Part shown: positions 23,990 through 32,349 of the stretch, piece after piece
How positions within the stretch are numbered: position 1 is the stretch's first letter
How the letters are laid out: the number at the start of each line of letters is the position of its first letter
From: Kitasatospora viridis
GTDB lineage: Bacteria > Actinomycetota > Actinomycetes > Streptomycetales > Streptomycetaceae
Direction of reading: 5' to 3'
DNA length: 64,000 nucleotides
Assembly (NCBI RefSeq): GCF_007829815.1
Contig: NZ_VIWT01000001.1
Span: forward strand, 4,927,001-4,991,000
The notes under the pieces: model-generated
What the model saw: only the letters and a program-made list of their open reading frames with translations
Told to the model about the DNA's origin: nothing
Database searches by the model: none
Translations under genes and position numbers: made by a program

Positions 23990-25474
23990 GTGATCGATGA
24001 CGAGACGCGCTACCGCGCCGTGGACAGCCGGGACGCCAGGTTCGACGGAGTGTTCTTCACCGCCGTCACCACGACCGGCATCTACTGCCGGCCGAGCTGC
24101 CCGGCGGTGACGCCGAAGCGGGTGAACTGCACCTTCTACCCCACCGCCGCGGCGGCCCAGGGCGCCGGCTTCCGGGCCTGCCGCCGCTGCCGGCCGGACT
24201 CGGTGCCCGGCTCGCCGGAGTGGAACCACCGCGCCGACCTGGTCGGCCGCGCGATGCGGCTGATCGGCGACGGCGTGGTGGACCGCGAGGGCGTCGCCGG
24301 CCTGGCCACCCGGCTCGGCTACAGCGCGCGCCAGGTGCAGCGCCAGCTCACCGCCGAGCTCGGCGCCGGGCCGATCGCGCTCGCCCGGGCCCAGCGCGCG
24401 CAGGCCGCCCGACTGCTGCTGCAGACCACCGACCTGCCGGTCACCGAGGTCGCGTTCGCCGCCGGGTTCGCGTCCGTGCGGCAGTTCAACGACACCGTGC
24501 GCGAGGTCTACGACCGCACCCCGAGCGGCCTGCGCGCCGAGGCCGGGGCCAAGCGCTCGACCACCGCCGCCACCGCCGGGTCGATCGCGCTGCGCCTGGC
24601 CTACCGGGGGCCGATCGACACCGCGCACCTGCTGGACTTCCTCGCGCTGCGCGCCGTCCCCGGCGTCGAGGAGGTGGTGGGCGCGGCACCCGGCCCGCGC
24701 ACCTACCGCCGCACGCTGGCCCTGCCGAACGGCCCGGCCGTCGCCGAGGTCGACGGACTGCCCGCCGGCGCACCCGCCGACCGCGGCTGGCTCGACTGCC
24801 GCCTCCACCTCACCGACCTGCGCGACCTCACCACCGCCGTGCACCGGCTGCGCGCGCTCTTCGACCTGGACGCCGACCCGCACACCGTCGCCGAACAGCT
24901 CGGCGCCGACCCGCTGCTCGGACCCGCCGTCACCGCCCGGCCGGGCCTGCGCTCACCCGGGCACGTGGACCCGCACGAGCTCGCCGTCCGCGCGGTGCTC
25001 GGCCAGCAGGTCACCGTCGCCGCCGCCCGCACCCTGGCCGGCCGGCTCGCCGCGCGCTACGGCACCCCGCTGCCCGCGCCGAGCGGCGGCCTGACCGTGC
25101 TCTTCCCGACCGCCGCCGCGCTCGCCGGGGCCGAGTCGGCCGACCTGGCGATGCCGGTCTCCCGGCAGAACGCGCTGCGCGGGCTGTGCGCGGCGCTCGC
25201 GGACGGGACGGTGCGCCTGGACGCGGGCGTGGACCGCGAGGAGGCCGGCGCGCAGCTGCTCGCGCTGCGCGGCATCGGCCCCTGGACGGTCGGCTACCTG
25301 CGGATGCGGGCGCTCGGCGACCCCGACGTCTTCCTGCCCACCGACATCGGCATCCGGCACGGCCTGACCCGGCTCGCCGCGCCCGCCGACCCGAAGGCGG
25401 CCGCCGAGGCCGCGCGCGCCTGGGCGCCCTGGCGCTCCTACGCCGTGCACCACCTGTGGGCGCTGGCCTCCTAG
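23990..25474 (+). CDS. Ada-AlkA fusion: alkylation sensor and 3-methyladenine DNA glycosylase
   Basis: A 494-residue repair protein. Residues 1-75 are the Ada zinc domain with C33, C37, C64 and C67 (YCRPSC, ACRRC); C33 would take methyl groups from phosphotriesters. Residues about 80-185 are an AraC-type DNA-binding domain (LGYSARQVQRQLTAELG; FASVRQFNDTVREVYDRTPSGLR). Residues about 195-490 are AlkA, with the helix-hairpin-helix LRGIGPWTVGYLRMRAL and the catalytic Asp in VFLPTDIG. It starts at GTG 23990 and ends overlapping the convergent MarR gene by 4 bp. Confidence 0.92.
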   Translation: MIDDETRYRAVDSRDARFDGVFFTAVTTTGIYCRPSCPAVTPKRVNCTFYPTAAAAQGAGFRACRRCRPDSVPGSPEWNHRADLVGRAMRLIGDGVVDREGVAGLATRLGYSARQVQRQLTAELGAGPIALARAQRAQAARLLLQTTDLPVTEVAFAAGFASVRQFNDTVREVYDRTPSGLRAEAGAKRSTTAATAGSIALRLAYRGPIDTAHLLDFLALRAVPGVEEVVGAAPGPRTYRRTLALPNGPAVAEVDGLPAGAPADRGWLDCRLHLTDLRDLTTAVHRLRALFDLDADPHTVAEQLGADPLLGPAVTARPGLRSPGHVDPHELAVRAVLGQQVTVAAARTLAGRLAARYGTPLPAPSGGLTVLFPTAAALAGAESADLAMPVSRQNALRGLCAALADGTVRLDAGVDREEAGAQLLALRGIGPWTVGYLRMRALGDPDVFLPTDIGIRHGLTRLAAPADPKAAAEAARAWAPWRSYAVHHLWALAS

Positions 25475-25995
25475 GCTTCCTTCGGCCCCGCCAGCGCGGT
25501 GGCCAGGTGCTCCAGCCCCGGCAGCGCGGCCATCACGGCGGCGTGGTCGACCGGGGTGAGGGTGGCCAGTGCGGTCGCTATCCGCCGCTCGTGGGCGCGC
25601 TGCCAGTCCTCCAACTGCTGGTGGCCCGCCGGGGTGAGGGCGATCCGGGCCGTGCGCCGGTCGCCCGGGTCGGCCTGGCGGTCCACGAACCCGGCCTCCA
25701 GCAGCTTGCTGACCAGGCCGCTCACCGTGTTCGGCGCCAGCCGCTGACGCGCCGCCAGCTCACCGACCCGCAGCGGCGCCGCAGCCAGCGTCTGCAGCAG
25801 CTCCACCTGCGCCATCGGCAGCGACTCCCACGGGTAGTCGGTGCGGATGCTGCTGCGCAGCGCCCGGCGCAGCCGGGTCACCACGTCGGTCAGGCGCTGG
25901 GCGGGCTCGAACGGGTCCGCCGCGGCGGGGTCGGCGCACGGCTCGGCGGGCGCGGCGACGGACTGGGCGGAATCGGAGCTGGACGCGGCTGACAT
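25471..25995 (-). CDS. MarR-family transcriptional regulator
   Basis: A 174-residue winged-helix regulator: WESLPMAQVELLQTLAAAPLRVGELAARQRLAPNTVSGLVSKLLEAGFVDRQADPGDRRTARIALTPAGHQQLE. The recognition helix and DxRxxR wing (DPGDRRTARI) are intact. The N-terminal 30 residues are Ala/Pro-rich. It converges with the Ada-AlkA gene, sharing 4 bp. Upstream lies a strong hairpin at 26019-26061 and then the DUF305 gene on the same strand. Ligand and target are unknown. Confidence 0.88.
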   Translation of the reverse strand: MSAASSSDSAQSVAAPAEPCADPAAADPFEPAQRLTDVVTRLRRALRSSIRTDYPWESLPMAQVELLQTLAAAPLRVGELAARQRLAPNTVSGLVSKLLEAGFVDRQADPGDRRTARIALTPAGHQQLEDWQRAHERRIATALATLTPVDHAAVMAALPGLEHLATALAGPKEA

Positions 25996-26018
25996 GCCGG
26001 ACAGCGTAACCGGAAGTC

Positions 26019-26061
26019 AGACGGGGTCTCAGCAGACGTTTCGTCAGCTGAGACCCCGTCT
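26019..26061 (-). terminator. Strong 15-bp hairpin after the DUF305 gene
   Basis: AGACGGGGTCTCAGC (26019-26033) pairs perfectly with 26047-26061 over a 13-nt loop that itself contains a small GACG-CGTC palindrome. It lies 23 bp after the DUF305 stop and just before marR, so it most likely ends the DUF3105-DUF305 transcript. It has no T tract, as is common in high-GC actinobacteria. Confidence 0.75.
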
Positions 26062-26083
26062 CAGAATTTCACCGGCCGCCCGG

Positions 26084-26824
26084 TCAGGAGTCCAACGGCT
26101 GGGCGCCCCGCTCCGCGAGCATGCTGGTCATCAGCGTGATCTCGGAACTCTGCGCCGTCACCATCGACTGCGCGAGCCGCTTCTCCGCCGCGTTCTGCGC
26201 CACGTCCACGTAGCCCTGGGCCATCTCGACCCCGCCCTTGTGGTGCTGGATCATCAGCTGCAGGTAGTAGATCTCGGCGTCCTTGCCGCTGAGCGTCTGC
26301 AGCTTCGCCAGGTCCGCGTTGGTCGCCATGCCCGGCATCAGCGAGCCGTCGTGCGCCTGGTAGCTCATGTGCATCCAGGTCATCGGCGGGGTCGGCGATT
26401 GCTGGGTCAGCCCCCACTGGTCCAGCCAGCCCATCATCATGCCGCGCTGGTTGGCCTGGGTGTTGATCACGTCGAAGGCCAGGTTGCGCACCTCGTCGTT
26501 GGTCGTCCGGTCCCGGACGATGAACGACAGGTCGATCGCCTGCTGGTGATGGGTCGCCATGTCACGGGCGAACCCGGCCTCCGGCGAACTGTCGGCGGGC
26601 ACCGAGGCCGAGGTCCCGGAGGCCGAGGAGCCGCTGGCCACCAGGGCCGGCACGCCCAGGCAGAGCGCCACCGCGGCGGCCAGCGCGGCCGGCCACCAGA
26701 CGGTGCGCCGCCGCCGCTTGGGCGGGTGCATCCCGGTCTTGTCGTAGCCGAACTCCACGTCCTCGTCGGCCAGGTCGGCCACGTCGTCCGCCGGAGTCGG
26801 GTCCGGCTCCTCGACGGCGGCCAT
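26084..26824 (-). CDS. DUF305 family membrane-anchored protein
   Basis: A 246-residue protein: cytoplasmic acidic N-terminus, one span (WWPAALAAAVALCLGVPALVA), then an extracytoplasmic DUF305 domain. Its two helical repeats show DMATHHQQAIDLS and LMIQHHKGGVEMAQ, each with paired histidines that probably bind metal (copper is proposed in the family). Methionine-rich MMMGWLDQW and MTWMHMSY support this. ATG 26824 overlaps the DUF3105 stop (TGATG), so the two are coupled. Confidence 0.85.
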   Translation of the reverse strand: MAAVEEPDPTPADDVADLADEDVEFGYDKTGMHPPKRRRRTVWWPAALAAAVALCLGVPALVASGSSASGTSASVPADSSPEAGFARDMATHHQQAIDLSFIVRDRTTNDEVRNLAFDVINTQANQRGMMMGWLDQWGLTQQSPTPPMTWMHMSYQAHDGSLMPGMATNADLAKLQTLSGKDAEIYYLQLMIQHHKGGVEMAQGYVDVAQNAAEKRLAQSMVTAQSSEITLMTSMLAERGAQPLDS

Positions 26825-27510
26825 CACATCTGCCCGGAGCTGCAGGAGGCGCCCGGCTCCTGGGTCTGCGGGCCCTGCACGTACTTGGTGAAGAACTCGT
26901 TCACCCGGGGGTCGGTGGCGCTGTCCACGACCAGCTGGGTGCCCCAGGCGCTCAGCGTGATGGTGCCCGACTCGGTCGGGTACGGGCTCATCAGGGTGTA
27001 CGGGGTCGCCTTGACCTTGTCCGAGAGGGTCTTGATGTCGTCGGCGGTGGCCTTGCCGTTGTACGTCACCCAGACCGCGCCGTGCTCCAGCGAGTGCACC
27101 GCGTTCTCGTTGTGCACCGGCTGGTCGTAGACGTTGCCCATGCAGGTCTGCCAGACCGGGTTGTGGTCACCGCCGACCGGCGGGGTCATCGGGTAGTTGA
27201 CCGGGGTGGTCACGTGGTTGCGGGAGAGGTTGTTCCAGGTCTTCACACCCGGGATCGGCGCCTTGGCCGCCGCGGCCTTCTGGTCCGCCTTGTGCTGGGC
27301 GTCCAGCACGATGTACGAGGCACCCGCGATGGTGGCCGCCACCAGCACGCCGGCCACCGAGAAGGCGATGATCTTGGTGCGCTTCTCGCGGCGCTGCTCC
27401 TCGGCCCGCAGCTTGGCGATCCGCTCGCGGCGGTCGGCGGTGGCCTGCTTGCTGCCGCCCTTGGGCTTGTTGGCGTTCGACTGGTTGGTCTGCTTGGAAG
27501 CGGAACCCAC
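26824..27510 (-). CDS. DUF3105 family membrane-anchored protein
   Basis: A 228-residue protein: basic cytoplasmic N-terminus with coiled-coil-like RRERIAKLRAEEQRREKR, one span (IIAFSVAGVLVAATIAGASYIVL) and an external domain with the DUF3105 signatures HVTTPVNYPMTPPVGGDHNP, NENAVHSLEHGAVWVTY and LSAWG. Conserved histidines suggest metal binding, but the family function is unknown. It is the upstream member of a two-gene operon with DUF305. Confidence 0.85.
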   Translation of the reverse strand: MGSASKQTNQSNANKPKGGSKQATADRRERIAKLRAEEQRREKRTKIIAFSVAGVLVAATIAGASYIVLDAQHKADQKAAAAKAPIPGVKTWNNLSRNHVTTPVNYPMTPPVGGDHNPVWQTCMGNVYDQPVHNENAVHSLEHGAVWVTYNGKATADDIKTLSDKVKATPYTLMSPYPTESGTITLSAWGTQLVVDSATDPRVNEFFTKYVQGPQTQEPGASCSSGQM

Positions 27511-27646
27511 GGAGATCGTCCTTGTCCCCGCCGGGCGCGGGCGCGCACGGCGGCATGAGGTGTAACGGGAGAGGGGGAGACCACGGGGAAGCGCCGTCCG
27601 AGCGTCCGTCAGGACGTGCGGCGGCGGGACACCGGGCGGGTTCCGC

Positions 27647-28162
27647 TCAGGGCCGGTTGACCTGGAGCAGGTGGAGATCAGGGGTCGGCGCCGGCCAGGA
27701 GACCGCCGTCAGCGGCACCTGCACGGGGGCCGGGCAGGGCGGCACCAGCAGCGGCAGCGCGGCGGGGCCGGGCTGCGGGGGAGCGTTCGGGAGCTGCGCC
27801 TGCTCGACGCACCACGGGCTGCTGGAGCAGCCGTGGCCGGAGCCCGGCCGCGGCACGTCCGCGACGCACAGGGTCCGCTCCACCGGCGCCAGCACGCCCG
27901 GCACCGCCGGGGCGGCCGGGTGGCCGGCGTGGGCGGTGTGTGCGGCCGCGGCGACCGGGGCCGCCGCCGGCGCGTCCACCGCGTGCGCGGCACCCGCGCA
28001 CGGGAGGGCGATGAGCAGGGCGAGCAGCAGGCCGACCAGCGCTACGCTCCAGGACACCGGGCGGGCGGCCGCGGGCGCGGCCTGCGAGGACGTCGGACCG
28101 GCCGGGCGGCTCGCGGACGCGGCGCTCCCCGGCGTGGGTCGGACAGGTCCCGGCGCGGTCAT
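27647..28162 (-). CDS. Secreted Ala/Pro/His-rich protein, DUF6153-like
   Basis: About 171 residues with a signal-like hydrophobic segment (VSWSVALVGLLLALLIALPCAGAAHA). The exported part holds HTAHAGH, four cysteines (LCVADVP, GHGCSSSPWC, PPCPAP) and a C-terminal PAPTPDLHLLQVNRP, which resembles the conserved end of DUF6153 proteins. Those are often encoded beside DUF305/DUF3105 genes, as here (136 bp upstream, same strand). ATG 28162 (MTAPGPV) is preferred; the frame also opens at 28168. Family assignment is tentative. Confidence 0.5.
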   Translation of the reverse strand: MTAPGPVRPTPGSAASASRPAGPTSSQAAPAAARPVSWSVALVGLLLALLIALPCAGAAHAVDAPAAAPVAAAAHTAHAGHPAAPAVPGVLAPVERTLCVADVPRPGSGHGCSSSPWCVEQAQLPNAPPQPGPAALPLLVPPCPAPVQVPLTAVSWPAPTPDLHLLQVNRP

Positions 28163-28425
28163 GCGCACATATTAGTCAGCCGAATGGGTGAAATGGTCCC
28201 CCTGTTGGGCGCCTACTTTGGGATTAATCGAGGGTCGGCGGCGGCCCCGGACGGCGGCTTGATCCCGCCGTAGTCCGTTCGCGATCATCCCGAAACCCCG
28301 GACAGCGGGCCCACCGGTAGGGAGAATGACGACGCGGCTCGACCCCTGCCCGCCCGATGCCCGCCCGAGCACGCCCCGTCGACCGGACCGGCGGGATCCG
28401 ACAGGAACCGACAGGAGTCGCCACC

Positions 28426-29628
28426 ATGACCGACCAGGGCGTGCCCGCGCCGAGCGACTCGGCGGACGCCTGGTGGAGCCGGGTCTACGAGGGACCGGCC
28501 GGCCGGCTGCCCGACACCCCCGGGGCCGGGGGCGGGGACGAGAGCGTGGACGAGTGGTTCGACTCGATCGCCGCGGTGATGGGGCTGGTGACCCCGCGAC
28601 GGCAGGAGCCGGTGCCGGTGCCGGTGCCGGCACCAGTGGCCGTGGCGCCGGTGCCGGAGGTCGCGCAGGCGCTGCCCAAGGTCTCGCTGGTGAAGCCGAC
28701 CCGGGTGCCGCCCCAGCGGGTCGAGGTCGAGCCCACCCCGCACGTCGGCACCCGCCCGCCCACCTACAGCCCCGAGCCGACCCTGCTGCCCGCCGCCCGC
28801 CCCGAGCGGCTCGCCGCCCTCGTGCCCGACACCGCGCTCGACGGCGCCCAGTACCCCGGGCTCACCCTGCGCGCCGCCTCCGTCCGCGGCGACTCCGCCC
28901 GCTACCGCGGCGAGCCCCGCACCGACGCGCTGCTGCTCACCCGGTTCGGCGAGGCCCCCGACGGCCTGCTGCTCGCCGTGCTCGGCAGCCGGGCCCGCGC
29001 CGCCAACGACCCGCGGGCCGGCCACACCCTGCCGGACCTGGTGCCCGGCGACGCCATCGGCAAGGCCTGCGTCCAGCTGGCCGAGGCGATCGGCCGCAGC
29101 CGCGCCGAACTCTCCGCGGACCTGCGCGCCGGTGCCCGCGACCGCCTGCGCTACGGACTCCAGCGCCTGACCGCCGGCGCCGGCGCCGCGCTGCGCGCGA
29201 GCGCCGCCGGGGGCGGCTCGCTGCACTGCCTGCTGATCCCGCTCGACCCGGAGGCCACCCACCGCGCCGCGTTCGGCACCGGCCCCGGCGGCCTCTACCT
29301 GCTCCGCTCCGGCCACTGGATCGACGCCTACGCGGCCCGGATGCTCTACCAGGGCGACGGGGCCGAGGCCGAGGACGCCGGGACCGAGCCGCGCGAGCCG
29401 CGCCCGTTCCGGTTCCGGATGGTCCCCGCCACCGCCGGCGACATACTGCTGCTGGCCTCGCCCGGGTTCGCCGAGCCGGTCGCCGAGGAGGCCGCCGTCG
29501 GCCACTTCCTCGCCACCCACTGGTCCAACCCGCACCCGCCCGGCACGGTCGACTTCCTGCGCCAGGTCCAGGTGCGGGCCAAGGGCCACGCCGACGACCG
29601 CACGGCGATCGCGCTCTGGACCGGCTGA
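28426..29628 (+). CDS. PP2C-like protein, phosphatase motifs degenerate
   Basis: A 400-residue cytoplasmic protein. The first 130 residues are Pro/Val-rich linker, including a repeated PVPVPVPAPVAVAPVP. Residues about 150-395 follow a PP2C-type fold: LTLRAASVRGDSARYRGEPRTDALLL replaces the usual GxxSxxxxRxxNQDA segment, then GLLLAVLGSRARA in place of the DGHGG motif, and GDILLLASPGF near the end resembles the usual DxxLLxSDGL. Key metal-binding aspartates appear to be replaced, so catalysis is doubtful. ATG 28426 has AGGAG upstream; the longer frame lacks support. Confidence 0.65.
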   Translation: MTDQGVPAPSDSADAWWSRVYEGPAGRLPDTPGAGGGDESVDEWFDSIAAVMGLVTPRRQEPVPVPVPAPVAVAPVPEVAQALPKVSLVKPTRVPPQRVEVEPTPHVGTRPPTYSPEPTLLPAARPERLAALVPDTALDGAQYPGLTLRAASVRGDSARYRGEPRTDALLLTRFGEAPDGLLLAVLGSRARAANDPRAGHTLPDLVPGDAIGKACVQLAEAIGRSRAELSADLRAGARDRLRYGLQRLTAGAGAALRASAAGGGSLHCLLIPLDPEATHRAAFGTGPGGLYLLRSGHWIDAYAARMLYQGDGAEAEDAGTEPREPRPFRFRMVPATAGDILLLASPGFAEPVAEEAAVGHFLATHWSNPHPPGTVDFLRQVQVRAKGHADDRTAIALWTG

Positions 29629-29635
29629 CCCACTG

Positions 29636-30241
29636 TCAGGCCGGCGCCCCCAGCAGGGCCGCCGCCACCGCCCGGACCTGGGCGAGCGAGTGCGCCCGCG
29701 CCACCTCCGGCAGCCCGATCGCCAGCGGCACCGAGAACCCGTCCAGCAGCGCCCGCAACTGGCCCGCCCGCTCGGCCGCCGAGCCCGGCCGGAACTCCCC
29801 GGCCGCCACGCCCTGTTCGATCAGCGCCCGCAGGTCCGTCTGCCAGGGCGCCTCGATCTCCAGCTGGCCCGCCCGCAGTTCGGCGCTGGCCGGCGAGCGC
29901 CCCCACACCTCCACCCAGAGGATCCACCGCGGGTCCCCTGGCCCGTCCGCGAGGTACAGCTCCGCGTACTCCCCGAACCGCTCCCACGCCGACGCCCCGG
30001 CCCGCTCCAGCACCGCCCGGCGCCGCACCCCGAGCTGCTCCTCGCTCCAGCGCAGCGTCTCCAGCAGCAACTGGTCCTTGCTGCCGAAGTAGTAGAGCAG
30101 GTGGCCCGCGCTCATCCCCAGCTGCTGCCCCAGCCCCGCCATGGTCAGCTTCGCCAGCCCGTGCTCCGCGATCGCCGCCATCGCCACCGCCAGCACCTCC
30201 TCCCGGGGTCGCGCGGGCTTCCGCGAACGTGGCGAGGTCAT
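29636..30241 (-). CDS. TetR-family transcriptional regulator
   Basis: A 201-residue regulator with the N-terminal helix-turn-helix VLAVAMAAIAEHGLAKLTMAGLGQQLGMSAGHLLYYFGSKDQLLLETL. The ligand domain is helical, with a BetI/TetR-C_6-like WVEVWGRSPASAELRAGQLEIEAPWQTDLRALIEQGVAAGEF, a subfamily often linked to amine or nitrogen-compound metabolism. It converges with the PP2C-like gene and is divergent from the amidase gene at 30612. Target unknown. Confidence 0.85.
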   Translation of the reverse strand: MTSPRSRKPARPREEVLAVAMAAIAEHGLAKLTMAGLGQQLGMSAGHLLYYFGSKDQLLLETLRWSEEQLGVRRRAVLERAGASAWERFGEYAELYLADGPGDPRWILWVEVWGRSPASAELRAGQLEIEAPWQTDLRALIEQGVAAGEFRPGSAAERAGQLRALLDGFSVPLAIGLPEVARAHSLAQVRAVAAALLGAPA

Positions 30242-30611
30242 GGGGGGACTCCTCGGGGTGGGGTGAGCCGTGGTGGGAACACGATAGCGGGGCGGAGAAA
30301 GTCGGAGAGCTCGACTTCCGGGTTGCGGCGGGTTCTGCGGGCCTCCGATATCCCCGGCCGGCCGCTGTTCGAGCGGACCAGCGAATGGGTGGAATGGCAG
30401 CCGCTATTGGTACCGGTGAACCGGTCGACCGGGCTCCGCCCCCCGGGCTGACCAGCACGGCAGGTGTGGCGGAACTGGGCCGCCGGAAAAGCGAATTGTG
30501 CCCGGCAATCCCGGTCGGCGGCATTCGAACTCGCATCCCGCACATTTCCGGGGAGTCGACCGGTGCGCCCTGGGTATAAGGGTCTCGCAATTCCCGTACG
30601 GAGGAGGGTGG
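30242..30611. other. 370-bp intergenic region, divergent TetR / amidase
   Basis: No convincing gene. It should carry the promoters of the TetR gene and of the amidase-muramidase pair. GGAGGAGG directly precedes the amidase ATG. No operator palindrome stood out. A short ATTCGAAC-like stretch near 30530 resembles a tRNA T-arm but does not fold. Confidence 0.4.
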
Positions 30612-31397
30612 ATGAAGTTCGTCAGTCGAGCCGAATGGGGTGCGCTGCCGCCCAAACAGCCGTGGACGTACGTGGCCGGCGCGCAGGGCGTCAAGATCCA
30701 CTACGAGGGCACGGAGGTCCCGGCGGACCTGGTGGACCATCACGAGCTGTGCGCGGGGCGGGTGCGGGCGATCCAGGCGATGCACCTGGCCGACCCGACG
30801 CAGGGGTGGATCGACATCGCGTACAGCGCCCTGACCTGCTGCCACGGATTCGTCTTCGAAGGCCGTGGCGCGCACCACGAGAACGGCGCCAACGGCAACC
30901 AGCCGCTCAACCTCGCGCACTACGCGGTGTGCGCGATGATCGGCGACTCCGGGCTCACCGAGCCGAACGACGCGCTGCTCGACGGCCTGTGCGACGCGAT
31001 CGACTGGCTGCGCCGGGAGGGCGGGGCCGGGTCGGAGGTGAAGGGGCACCGGGACGGCTACCCGACCGAGTGCCCGGGGGACCCGCTGTACGCCTGGGTG
31101 CAGCGCGGGGCGCCCAGGCCGGGCGGCGGGCACCGGGTGGCGGTCGGGCCGGTGTGGCCGGGGGAGTACCTGAGCCTGCGTCAGCCGATGCTGCACGACG
31201 AGAACGTGCGGCTCTGGCAGCAGCGGATGGCGGACCGCGGCTGGGCACTGACCGTGGACGGCTGGTACGGGGCGCAGTCGCAGTCCGTTTGTGAGCGGTT
31301 CCAACAGGATTCGTCCGCGCACGGTTGGCCGTTGACCGTGGATGGGATCGTGGGGGAGCAGACCTGGAACGCGGCCTGGCAGCGGCCGACCAGCTGA
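30612..31397 (+). CDS. N-acetylmuramoyl-L-alanine amidase (PGRP/amidase-2) with C-terminal peptidoglycan-binding domain
   Basis: A 261-residue peptidoglycan hydrolase. Residues 1-165 are a PGRP domain: FVSRAEWGA, KIHYEG (zinc His), DIAYS, GFVFEGRGAHHENGANGNQPLN, and GHRDGYPTECPGD (zinc His and Cys). Residues about 185-258 are a PG_binding_1-like module (LRQPMLHDENVRLWQQRMADRGW...VDGWYGAQS...FQQD...VDGIVGEQTWNA). No signal peptide or membrane span is visible, unusual for a wall enzyme and typical of endolysins. It is followed 43 bp later by a muramidase with nearly the same binding module. Confidence 0.88.
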   Translation: MKFVSRAEWGALPPKQPWTYVAGAQGVKIHYEGTEVPADLVDHHELCAGRVRAIQAMHLADPTQGWIDIAYSALTCCHGFVFEGRGAHHENGANGNQPLNLAHYAVCAMIGDSGLTEPNDALLDGLCDAIDWLRREGGAGSEVKGHRDGYPTECPGDPLYAWVQRGAPRPGGGHRVAVGPVWPGEYLSLRQPMLHDENVRLWQQRMADRGWALTVDGWYGAQSQSVCERFQQDSSAHGWPLTVDGIVGEQTWNAAWQRPTS

Positions 31398-31440
31398 CGG
31401 ACAGCCAGTACCACCACCCGCACCGAAGGAGACCCGCCTG

Positions 31441-32304
31441 ATGGGCGTTTACGGACAGGACTGGGCCAGCTACCAGTCGGCCACCCCGGACACCACGGGG
31501 CTGAGCTTCGCGTTCATCAAGGTCAGCCAGGGGCTGACCTACACCAACCCGGAGTGGACGGCGCAGCGCGACCACGCCCGGGCGGCCGGCCTGGTGGTCG
31601 GCTACTACCACTACCCGGAGATGGCCAACTCCTGGCAGCAGGAGGCGGATCGTTTCCTCTCGCTGGCGCAGCCGCAGGCCGGCGAGCTGGTCTGCCTGGA
31701 CTGGGAGGGGTACGACACGGCGAACGAGGGCGTCAGCCACGCGGACCAGCTGGGCTACAAGCAGAACTGGCTGCGGTACGTGAAGGGCAGACTGCCGCAC
31801 AACCCGGTGGGGCTGTACTGCAACACCGACTACTGGAACAACGTCGACACCACCGGCTACGTGCAGGACTTCCTGTGGATCGCCACCTCGGGCCGACCGG
31901 CCGGCCAGCCGGGGATCTCCGCGAACTGGCTGTTCCACCAGTACTCGGACTCCGGCGACATGGACCAGGACTACTGCAACCTCGGCAGCACCGACGCGCT
32001 CCGCTCCTGGGCCCTCGGGTTCGCCCCGCCCGCGCAGCCCGCCCCGCCCACCGGGCCGGCCTGGCCGGGCGAGGACCTGAGCCTGCGTCAGCCGCTGCTG
32101 CACGACGCGAACGTGCGCACCTGGCAGCAGCGGATCCACGACCGGGGCTGGCCGATCACGGTGGACGGCTGGTACGGCCCGCAGTCCAAGTCGGTCTGCG
32201 AGCAGTTCCAGCAGGATTCCTCCGCGCACGGCTGGCCGCTGACGGTCGACGGGATCGTCGGCCAGCAGACCTGGAACGCGACCTGGCAGCGGCCGGTCTC
32301 CTGA
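31441..32304 (+). CDS. GH25 muramidase with C-terminal peptidoglycan-binding domain
   Basis: A 287-residue lysozyme-type hydrolase cutting the MurNAc-GlcNAc bond. GQDWASYQ near the N-terminus, FAFIKVSQG, VVGYYHYPE and LVCLDWEGYD carry the GH25 acidic residues; WLFHQYSDSGDMDQDYCN ends the barrel. A Pro-rich linker joins residues about 213-285, a binding module almost identical to that of the preceding amidase, ending WQRPVS versus WQRPTS. ATG 31441 has AAGGAG upstream. It too lacks a signal peptide, so the pair looks like orphan endolysins. Confidence 0.88.
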   Translation: MGVYGQDWASYQSATPDTTGLSFAFIKVSQGLTYTNPEWTAQRDHARAAGLVVGYYHYPEMANSWQQEADRFLSLAQPQAGELVCLDWEGYDTANEGVSHADQLGYKQNWLRYVKGRLPHNPVGLYCNTDYWNNVDTTGYVQDFLWIATSGRPAGQPGISANWLFHQYSDSGDMDQDYCNLGSTDALRSWALGFAPPAQPAPPTGPAWPGEDLSLRQPLLHDANVRTWQQRIHDRGWPITVDGWYGPQSKSVCEQFQQDSSAHGWPLTVDGIVGQQTWNATWQRPVS

Positions 32305-32349
32305 CCCGCGGCGGCCGGACGGGGCGCACCCCGGCCGGCCGCCGCTCCG

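Noticed and set aside
30520..30550. tRNA-like T-arm (GCATTCGAACTCGC) on the minus strand
   Set aside because: The flanking bases do not form the 5-bp T-stem and no acceptor or anticodon arm follows; not a tRNA or a credible attachment-site remnant.
30612..32304. Prophage lysis cassette
   Set aside because: Two endolysin-like genes only; no holin, tail, capsid, integrase or att repeats in the flanking 10 kb.
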